From assembly GCA_013365365.1 (NCBI GenBank), contig JABVXU010000302.1, positions 1-64,000 on the forward strand: a stretch of DNA of 64,000 nt, written 5' to 3'. Below are positions 55,989 to 64,000 of the stretch, piece by piece. The stretch comes from Cruorifilaria tuberocauda (lineage: Eukaryota; Nematoda; Chromadorea; Rhabditida; Onchocercidae). The first letter of the stretch is position 1. The number at the start of each line of letters is the position of its first letter. Made by a program: the position numbers and the translations under genes. The notes beneath the pieces were generated by a model. That model made no database searches. It saw nothing but the letters and a program-made list of their open reading frames with translations, and was not told the DNA's origin.

Positions 55989-58632
55989 CTAGTCGTAATC
56001 ATCGTCATCCCGTGATTTAAATTTGTCAGCTAACCAACTAACTTTATTTATAACCTGAAATTCCATTGAATTGTTAACTGAGTTTGTATGGATAAATTTA
56101 GTTATGCATCATTAAATTAAAATAACCTCTTCTTGTGCTAGATTAAAGCACATCGCTAGCAATGCCATGCCAAATAGAAGATAAACTGAAGTTATCACAA
56201 GTTTCTTTTGTGCATCCTTATCATTCCCCACTGATGCACCGGGAAATTTGTCACCAAATCCTGAAAAATTTAATCCTTGAGATAAAGATATGAAAGATTT
56301 AGCATAACTATTTCAATCATAAACAGTTGAAGTCAGGAAATTAAAGGATTCTTAAAGGTTTGCATGAAAAACTTTGAAAGTTTTTGTATTAGACGTATAA
56401 AATCCTGCTAAGTTAGCTTTAGAAAGCTAATATTTTCTGGAAAGTTCCAGATGATACAATAATTTTTGAATAGCTTAAGATCTTTCAATAAGCACAGAAA
56501 AATTCTACAACAAATTTCTAGAGTCCGAGAAATTTTCTGGAAGAAAAAAGACACAGTACCGATGGTAGTCAAAGAAATGTAACAAAAGTAGAAACTGTCG
56601 AGAAATGTCCATCCTTCCCACAAACAGAACAATACTGAACCGGCTACCAAATAAGCGAACATTGTCAGGAATACCAGACTTAGCGGTACTGATATACGTT
56701 GTAGTTGAGCTTTCACACTTTCCTTTACCTTAACTTCTTGTCCTTTATCTAATTAATTAGTGATAATTTCTCATTCTCCAAAAGTTTTAAAATATTAGTT
56801 TATTATTTAAATTATTTAAAGTAAATGCTCAATTCATTACTAAATATAAACATTCAATTTTATAATTCAATCCTGAAATTACATTCTTTTTCATTCAGTA
56901 TTACATGCAGGTTGAAATGAGATTGGAAAAGTTGTAAGAAAAAAAGAATCAAAGCGATTACTTCAAGCTGTTCAACTTGTGCACGAACTGTTAGCAAATC
57001 TTGTACATCAGAGTGAAGAGGAAATGAATCACCCGATAAATCCGTATTTACATCCTGAAATATCAGCAAGAAAATATTTAATGTCTAGTTGAACCTGGTA
57101 ATTGTCCCGAAAATTTTCCGAATTTTTCAATTTTCAAACCAATTTACCCGTGCCAATCGGGAAATAAGAGAATTAGAACGGCGCAATTCAGCAGCTTTGC
57201 GCCTTTTATGCCATAAAATGAGACGGTATTTGAGTCGTATTGAACGTGCGTAGAAAAATCGAAAAATTTTTGCCAAGACATCGCCGATATTTGTTAGGAA
57301 AAGTAACATTAGAGGTATGCCTGAAGGGAATTCAGTGAAATTTTTACAATGAAAATTAGAAGAGGAAATGAGAGAGAGAGAGAGAGAGAGGGGGAAGAAG
57401 AAAGAATAAGTGATAAGAGAGAAAAGAGGATAAGTGATAACGTACCAATAATTGCGAATAAAATCGTTAATGTTTTCCCAAAATATGTTTTAGCTGATGT
57501 ATTACCGTATCCGATAGTTGTTATCACTGTTAATGAATAAAGAAAGGCTCCGGTAAACGTCCATTGTGCTGATAAACCGTATTCCTAAACACTTTCAATT
57601 CATAATTTAAAGTTATTGATTTTTAATATCAATATCTAAAACTTGACCAATTTGCTTGATGTTTAAGTATTTACCTGAAAATTGAAACTGAACGATATTG
57701 ATACAGTCTTCCTTACTTGATCAATTATTACCTTATACTTCATCTAGAAAAATTACTTTCAATCTAATAAACATTATTTGAGTCAATTGAGAATAAATTT
57801 ATCGGTGCAGTTGAATTTTGAATATTAATATGATACAATTGTAAATCTATTTTGTTTCTTAATTCATAAGACTTTTTAAAGTTTAATTTACCTTTCCGTC
57901 ATATCCGCGTTTGATTGCCCACATACATTTACGCTGAAATCGTCGCACTTGTGCATGAACCGTACGTTCCCACTGTGCACGATCCAACTTGTTAACCCTA
58001 AGTTGTTATTTCCTTGATTTCGAATTTCTGTGATAGGAAAATTTCCAATATTTCTTTGATATACTGATTATGAAAAATCCATGGAAATCGATAAATCGGT
58101 GCTATCAAATCAGGTCATTCAATAGTCAAATTTCTTTTTATTAAATTGATTGCATTGATCGGTATTTGCAATACTTTTGTCGTCCTGATATTATCATATC
58201 CTGATAAAATGACAACACAATACCTAAAAGTAGCATTCCAAGCGACATCGACAGCCTTTTGTCGTGCTGTTGTTACCTGACTTTGAATGAATGTTTCATG
58301 TGGTCCTTCCACTGCTCGAAACACAACCGCCCCGAGTAGTGCATATCCGATCACCTAAATTACTTCCTACAATAATCATCATTTTACTATGAATACGATT
58401 AACTGTAAGGTTTGTAACAGTGCACTGTCATTGGCGCAAATTTATGATACTCTAAATGTGCCCTCGGTAATTTCAATACTATCTCCTTTTTTTTTCGGAG
58501 AAATATAAACATATATGACGGAGAGCCAACCAATGCGCATAATCCAACGTGAGAAAAGAAGAATGCGATGATACGTTTCGTAAGGTTAATCACCCGAATG
58601 ACCTTTGATCGTCGATGATTTCTTCGTGCCAT
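55989..58632 (-). CDS. Two-pore-domain potassium channel (TWK/K2P family)
   Basis: K2P channels carry background potassium currents; C. elegans has a large TWK family. Exons in transcription order: 58632-58531, 58354-58224, 57997-57892, 57743-57675, 57584-57446, 57320-57148, 57054-56962, 56728-56560, 56260-56127 and 56054-55989 (about 393 residues). TM1 is [20 protein letters not shown], interrupted by an intron. The first pore has TTIGYGN and the second TTIGFGD, split by an intron. TM3 contains [20 protein letters not shown]. The fourth helix is [16 protein letters not shown]. The acidic end RDDDDYD closes the protein. Start chosen at [10 protein letters not shown] just after a TTTCAG acceptor; further 5' exons cannot be excluded. 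The acceptor at 56728 (GTTAAG) is weak. Which TWK paralogue this is cannot be told. Confidence 0.92.
57365..57392. repeat. GA microsatellite in a channel intron
   Basis: About ten GA units within the intron between 57321 and 57445 of the potassium-channel gene; on the coding strand it is a CT tract. Confidence 0.9.
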
Positions 58633-58653
58633 ATAATGATATATGAAGAGCAA

Positions 58654-60364
58654 CTGAAATAAATCAGTCAAATTGAAAACAGAAGAAAGTTTAGGATTTC
58701 CTGGCCTAAAAGAAACTCCTATTGGTCAATGATAGCGGCCAAGAAGCTTAAAGATGGGATATGTTTGGACTTATTAGGATGAAGCAACTGAAAGGGTAGA
58801 CAGCAAAACTTTGATTTGGAAGATGTCTTAAGGCTTTCCTCTTTTTCAAGCCTATAAAAATCTCATCTCTCGATTACCACTATGGCTATAGACAAATAAC
58901 ATCATTGGAAGCTAAATGCAACGGTTTCTATCAATAAACAGACAGACAGACGCACACACACACACATATATATAAGCATGTATACTCTGGAAGAGTGTAC
59001 ACTCTCGTCTGAATCATTTGACTCGAGAATCTGAATCCTTCGAGTTTGTAAAGGATCAAGATCATTGAAATGTTTTTGCTTTTCTGTTATGAATGTCTGG
59101 TAGAACTGTCTGAAATGGGATAATCCGATTTGAATGACAGCAAATAGAAAATAAATTCTTACAATGTTTCTATCTAGCAGTTTAATTTGGAATTTTAGCT
59201 TTGTAAGCTAAGGCTAAAGATATCCGAGATAGGATTTCTTAGATAACAAATAAATGGTTAATCGATGTTATACTCTTTTTCCTCTCCCTCTCTCTCTCTT
59301 TTTTCTTTCCTTCTTGTCCACCAATATCTAAAAAATAGTGAAAAGCTGTTATAAAGTACTCATCTATTAGCTGTACTATAAACGATTGATTTCTTATTAT
59401 CAGTTGATTAACTTTAATTTATAAATTAATTTTAGTATTATTAAGAAAAACAAAATGATACAAACGGTGATTGAATAGGAAAATAATAAAAACAATTTGG
59501 TGTTTACTAGGAGATTGGAAATGAAATATTGCAAATCAGAGATCAGTAGAATGCGAAGCTTATCAAACCTTTTTTGTCTTATCATATTTGTCTTTGATTC
59601 AAAATCTCGACAAACTGATTAAGATATTCTCCGATTTTGAGCATTTCTTTTTAAATGTAAGTATTGACTTAGTTGAAAATACTCTTACTGGAATGTTCGC
59701 TATCATAGATTAAAATCTAGTCTGAGAAGGGAGTAAATTTTTTTTCCTCAAACTTTCAGCTGTAAAACTAGTTTTTCAATATACTCTACTAAAATTAAGG
59801 TTTACAAATTAGCTTTAAATATAGACAGTCATTTTTTTAGCTGTTTATTTAATGAATATTTTACAACTGGAAGAAATGCTAATTGTAGGACAGGTAAAAA
59901 TTTTTTAGCATAACAACAATCGCTTCAGTAAACAAAACCATTACTTAACTTACATATAATTCTCATTCAGATTAATTTCGTCCTATATTTACTAATTTTT
60001 TCCTTCTGATCGGTTAGTTATTCCACTCATTCATTCATTTCCATCCTCGTTTTTTTAAAGTAATTACGATTTTAGCAGGATTCTAATTTATCCTATTAAT
60101 TGCGAATAATTATAACTTCGTTTAAACGAGTTCATTCTCACATGACGAAAGATTTAGCTGAATAAAATTCGATAGAAAAACCAAAAATTAAAGTGAAGGG
60201 AAAAGTTAAGTGACAGAAAAGAAAGATTAACTTTAAAAGAATTCTCTCCAATGAAAGGATACTTTTCACTTATAAGCATGGACAAAAATTAATAGAATCC
60301 TTCCCCTTAAACAAAGTAATATAAATTATTTAATAGAATTATTTTTGAGGATGGTTTCAGAAGT
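58654..60364. other. Intergenic region upstream of the K2P and repeat-protein genes
   Basis: About 1.7 kb between two divergent genes without supported exons. It holds a CA/TA microsatellite at about 58950-58975, a perfect 14-base palindrome AGAGTGTACACTCT at 58992-59005 and a CT tract near 59281-59305. GTTTCAG ending just before the ATG at 60365 is a likely splice or trans-splice acceptor. Confidence 0.55.
58950..58975. repeat. Compound GACA/CA/TA microsatellite
   Basis: Consecutive GACA, CA and TA runs in non-coding DNA. Confidence 0.85.
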
Positions 60365-60938
60365 ATGACAAAAATCGTTTTTTTGTTGTTGCCTTCAATG
60401 ATCTCAGCAATGATTGCTTTACCAGGACAAATTCCATATTGGGCTGGCGGTGCTTCAACTGTTTCACCGTTTGGAAATAGTTTGGTTGAAACTAATCAAC
60501 AGCTAAGTAACTTAGGATTTCTTGGTCTAGGTGGTCTTAGTGGCTTACAAGGTCTTAGCATCTTGCAAGGTCTTGGTAGCTTACAAGGCTTCGGTGGTTT
60601 GCAAGGTCTCGGTGGCTTGCAAAGCCTAGGTTTTGGTGGTTTGCAAGGTCTCGGTGGCTTGCAAGTAATCCAAATACCACTTGACAGCAATACGTCTCCC
60701 TGCATACCATGCATGATCTGTTTACCGACACAACAGCAAATTGCGCCAAGAAGTATGTTCATTTTTAGAATTATTTAAATTTGAAAAGAAAAAATGATAC
60801 TTATGTCCTAATTCTATCAGTGCAATACTTACAGATTGTATGCCTGTACCAAGACCGGCATCATTCAATGGCCAGTTTTGTTGCTGTTGCACATCTTTAA
60901 CTGGATCAGGAGTTGGCAGCTTTAATGGAAAGAAGTAA
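60365..60938 (+). CDS. Small secreted Gly/Leu/Gln-repeat protein
   Basis: Two exons, 60365-60752 and 60835-60938, with phase-1 joint and 82-base intron, give 163 residues. The N-terminus is a clear signal peptide (MTKIVFLLLPSMISAMIALP). Residues about 58-102 are an imperfect repeat of GLGGLQ / GLQGLG units. At the DNA level a 31-base block recurs exactly with a 42-base period (around 60594 and 60636). The C-terminal half is Cys-rich: CIPCMIC, then NCMPVP and FCCCCTS. AATAAA at 60953-60958, 15 bases after the stop, supports the ending. The role is unknown. Low-complexity Gly/Leu repeats plus cysteines suit a cuticle, eggshell or gland product, which is inference. The opposite strand is also open across the repeats but lacks a coherent gene. 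Confidence 0.75.
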
Positions 60939-61783
60939 TTGAAACTCAACCGAATAAATGCCTCAGAAAGCATTCCAACTTCAAATATTTAAATGAGTAG
61001 TTGACTGTATATGTATGCATAGTCGTTTTGATAATTTCCCTATTATTCATATTCAGTAATTCCTTCAAATCAAATGAACCCATAAAATCTTTGTAATTCT
61101 GATTTCTCTTTGTCAAAAAGTAAGGAAAATGAAGCAAAAAAAGTACAAAGTATTGAATGCTTTATGATCACTATTATGCTAATATCTCGAAAGGAAATTA
61201 AATGTAAAATTTATTGGAATTATCTCCGTTATCTTTGATATTGCAACACTGATAACATATTTTGAAACATTCAAAAAATCTCTAATCGGTTTTTTGAGGA
61301 AAATCTTAACAGAAATATTGAAAATTTCGGGATAATCTTCTGTTCTTTTCCAAATTGCAACAATTCGTTTACGTCGCCGAAACTATAAATCATATCTTTT
61401 ATTTTAACTGTAATATATCACTATTCATATTGAGTTAGGATAGCCTAAGGATAGTTCTGACGAACTTTGAAGCTGATGTTAAGCAGAAAGCTTACTGATC
61501 TCCTCTATCTCATATCGAAGGGTAAAAATGTTAAAGAAAGTAAATTATTTTAAGTGCTATCCTATGCTAAACTGTGGGTATATTTTTAGTATTTAAGTAT
61601 TTATTAATTATGCTGAACTATAGGTCTATTTCATTTCAGTGAAGCTTTATCAGTGATAAGGTTTCTTTTTTCCTTCATTTACGAGGTTTTTTATCATTTG
61701 TCAGTAAGATTAATGATAAGGAACAGAAGTATGCAAAATGTTGGAAACCCGAAAATATGGAAATATTTATACAATCGAAATAT
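60939..61783. other. Gene-free stretch between repeat protein and dapD relic
   Basis: No exon is supported. The open frame at 61653-61853 (+) is the antisense of the dapD relic and its flank. Confidence 0.55.
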
Positions 61784-62040
61784 AATACCTTCAGCTACCT
61801 CACTACGTGCCCCTATAAAGCAATTATCCTCTACAATAACCGGAGAAGTTTGAATAGGCTCTAAAACTCCACCAATTCCTACTCCTCCAGAAATATGCTA
61901 GCTACCAACTGTTGTCCAGGTATCTATCATTGTACCAGAGCCGATGTAAGCACCAACATTAATGAAGCTTGGCATTAGAACAGTATTTGCACCTATATAA
62001 GCAGACTTACGGACAAAACATCCAGAAACTGTATATTGTA
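61784..62040 (-). pseudogene. dapD: Fragment of bacterial (Wolbachia-type) dapD
   Basis: DapD (tetrahydrodipicolinate N-succinyltransferase) belongs to the bacterial lysine/diaminopimelate pathway, which animals lack. Read from 62040 down, the frame gives [40 protein letters not shown], then [20 protein letters not shown] and [16 protein letters not shown], the diagnostic left-handed beta-helix core of DapD. It is broken. About seven codons (the CAQIGKNV block of the family) are missing after TTVGS, an in-frame TAG stands there (61898-61900), and both ends of the gene are absent, with homology stopping abruptly near 61784 and 62040. It cannot encode an enzyme. In a filarial genome the natural source is the Wolbachia endosymbiont, whose genomes carry dapD; the donor is inferred, not proven. 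It lies next to, or inside a last intron or 3' flank of, the minus-strand membrane-protein gene. Confidence 0.9.
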
Positions 62041-62704
62041 CTCTTGCCATTATACTACCGGAATTCGTTATCACAAATTCCTATTAATGTTTGCCATAAT
62101 CTCTTCATCAGATGAACAGAACCGGAACCGGACTGTTAAGCTGACGAAAAATTATAGCAAAAATTGATTTGGAAATTTATGATAATTTCTATGACATGGA
62201 TATCAGGAATACAACATATTTTGAGTATGTAAATATTTTTAAATTATAAAGTTATTTCGGATTTCTAACATTAATTAATTTCTCCTGAAAATTACTTATC
62301 CAAAAGTAACAATGAATCACATTGAAATCAAGAATGTATAGTCATATAATAATCTTAGTTTCGAAAGTTACAATATTCAGATTTCTCATTAGTCATTACA
62401 AGACGAATCATTGCTTAAGTTGCGTAATAATACTTTTGTTTAAAAAATATATACTCAATTTCAAAATGCTTTTTAAAATCAAATATTTGTATTTTCAATG
62501 TTGTTTTCATAATTTGCTTTAAGAAAATCTATCGTGAAAACTGCGTCACGGAATTAGCATATACAAGGATAGCTGGTTTTCCAGGTTATTGTTAGTAATC
62601 AGATATCAATGGGACGATTATTCAATCGAATAAATGATTAATTTGCAGTTTATGGTAAATTTTATTTTTCGCTATTTTTCGTTGATTGGTGATAAAATAC
62701 TTAC
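62041..62704. other. Gap between dapD relic and the last seen exon of the edge gene
   Basis: The exon ending at 62705 stops in phase 1, so at least one more exon should lie to the left. A tiny candidate begins after TTTTCAG at about 62284 (minus strand) and stops after four codons. No better one is visible. Confidence 0.4.
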
Positions 62705-63992
62705 CAATGGGATGCAAAGTACGTCTTGATAATCGGACTTCATTTAGAAGTTTTTTGTTGATAACCAGTTTAATGGGTTTATTCTTGGTTAGATAATGTT
62801 GACGCTGGAAATGATACTCTGCAATTAGCGTTGATATGGTAAATACGGAAATAATGATTGTTAGAGCTCCCAAACAAAGATATATCTGAAATTACTTAAT
62901 CAAAATCAAATTTATCAATAAGACAAAATGAAAATAATTATTGAACGATATTTATTAAAAGATAATATTGATTGAAATATTGAAAGATATAAAAGATATT
63001 AGAAAGATATATTTTCATACAGATATTATTCCAATCATTAAATTTAGAAATCGAAATATTTTATGTATCACTCAATAATTCTTCACGAATTCAAAAATAC
63101 TAGGAGTTATTGCTCTGAAACTTTTTTAAATTCGTGAAACTCATCCGAAATGAGAGTAATAACTTTAAAAGAATTAAATAATTAATCACTGACCCACTTC
63201 AAATAATAACGCGAATTTCGATGAAAGCCTGAAAAAAAATCCTTCTGAACTCCAAAAATACGAAAAAAAAAATAAAACAAGTTATTAATAAAGATTGGTG
63301 AACCTTTTCTTTTGTTTTTCTTCATTCTTTTTCTTATTGCTCGAATTAAGCTATTATTGCTTCTTTTTCCAACGAATACATTTCCACCAATATTTTTACT
63401 TTCATCTTCCCAAATTATAGTTTCAGTTCCTGCAAAAAAATCCGACAAATCTCTCTTTGATTATTTAGTATTTTAATTATTCAATATATTTGTTAATGAA
63501 ATATAAATTAAAATTACCTAAATTGGAAGATATTCCACTATACGTTGCCTGGATAAAATCAATATCATTTCTGCATGAATCTTTGTCAAACACTTCCAAA
63601 ATTCTTATATTGTCGTATTCTAGAAATGATTATTAAGCTTATTCCAAATCATTATTTTTAATATCATCCTTACTTGTTTACATTGATTTAGCTTAAAAGC
63701 CACAAATAATAACAATATTTGCATAAAGTGTTGAAGGATGTTGAAAGTACTGAAGCTCATGCAAATAGTTCAGATAGATATAAATATACTCCTTCTATTA
63801 GTTCGTTAACTCAAATTAACAGCAAGATTTCAAGCGATACTGTTGTTAATTACAGTATGAGGATAACCTGATTCAACTTGTTGAGTAATTACAATATTTG
63901 ATTGACAGTTAAGTTGTAATTCAATATCATTCTTTCTTAGCACAAATATAATTCGTTTAAACGTGCACGATGGATTAATTCTATAGATTAAA
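62705..63992 (-). CDS. Partial single-pass membrane protein, family unknown
   Basis: Exons in transcription order, with compatible phases: about 63980 (or 63992, or the window edge) to 63841, 63619-63518, 63429-63380 and 62885-62705. The N-terminal part lies off the right edge. Visible protein: an ectodomain with cysteines (NPSCTFKRIIFVLRKND, LQLNCQSNIVITQQVE, FDKDSCRND), then a transmembrane helix (LGALTIIISVFTISTLIAEY) and a basic cytoplasmic part (NKKLLNEVRLSRR) ending in phase 1 at HPIG. The hydrophobic segment recalls TM3 of Cys-loop receptors, but the preceding helices and the Cys-loop are not seen, so I do not assign that family. The dapD relic lies about 665 bases downstream. Confidence 0.5.
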
Positions 63993-64000
63993 CCTATAAA

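Noticed and set aside
56560..56600. Defective second pore filter (TTIGTVS) in the potassium channel
   Set aside because: The aberrant residues are intron read-through. Splicing at 56560 to 56260 restores TTIGFGD.
60496..60973. Minus-strand frames rich in CKPPRP repeats and a putative exon LPTPDPVKDVQQQQNWPL
   Set aside because: They are the antisense of the GLGGLQ-repeat gene. The plus strand offers a signal peptide, a phase-matched intron, a stop and an AATAAA 15 bases later. The minus exon does not match the phase of the next upstream exon at 62705.
62622..63448. Cys-loop ligand-gated channel
   Set aside because: The hydrophobic helix resembles TM3 of such receptors, but no preceding TM1/TM2 and no Cys-loop spacing were found, and the exon arrangement gives one helix only.

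Overview
This window is nuclear DNA of a nematode, most likely a filarial worm (Onchocercidae). It is AT-rich and has many short introns with GT...TTTCAG borders. Exons join into recognisable animal proteins: coronin, dyskerin, Ran, a proteasome lid subunit and a K2P potassium channel. The strongest lineage clue is a broken piece of a bacterial dapD gene at about 61.8-62.0 kb. It looks like a nuclear insert of Wolbachia DNA, the kind of fossil expected in a filarial genome.

Layout: 1-15.8 kb is a gene desert of AT-rich DNA with CT/GA tracts and small repeats. A five-exon single-pass membrane protein of unknown family lies at 15.8-18.9 kb (+). After another gene-free stretch, coronin occupies 24.6-30.4 kb (+). 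It converges on dyskerin (31.8-34.9 kb, -). Dyskerin is divergent from the Ran GTPase (36.1-37.3 kb, +) across a 1.2 kb shared promoter region. On the minus strand follow a membrane-anchored J-domain protein (38.3-39.6 kb) and a SUMO-like-domain protein of the NIP45/Rad60 type (40.3-42.6 kb). The latter is divergent from a peroxisomal 17-beta-hydroxysteroid dehydrogenase type 4 / DHS-28-like enzyme (43.2-47.2 kb, +). Next come the proteasome lid subunit Rpn12 (48.1-50.4 kb, +), a casein kinase 1 / TTBK-like kinase (51.5-55.6 kb, +) and a two-pore-domain potassium channel (56.0-58.6 kb, -). A small secreted Gly/Leu/Gln-repeat protein is at 60.4-60.9 kb (+). The dapD fossil follows, then the 3' part of an unrecognised membrane protein that runs off the right edge (62.7-64.0 kb, -).

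Most genes are unrelated housekeeping functions: actin dynamics, H/ACA RNP and rRNA modification, nuclear transport, SUMO biology, protein degradation and peroxisomal beta-oxidation. No bacterial-style operon is present. Exon limits were worked out by hand from splice signals and reading-frame phase. For coronin, dyskerin, Ran, Rpn12 and the potassium channel the exon phases close, with weak joints noted in their entries. The least ordinary items are the dapD insert, two strong hairpins flanking the 3' end of dyskerin, the repeat-bearing secreted protein, and the two orphan membrane proteins.
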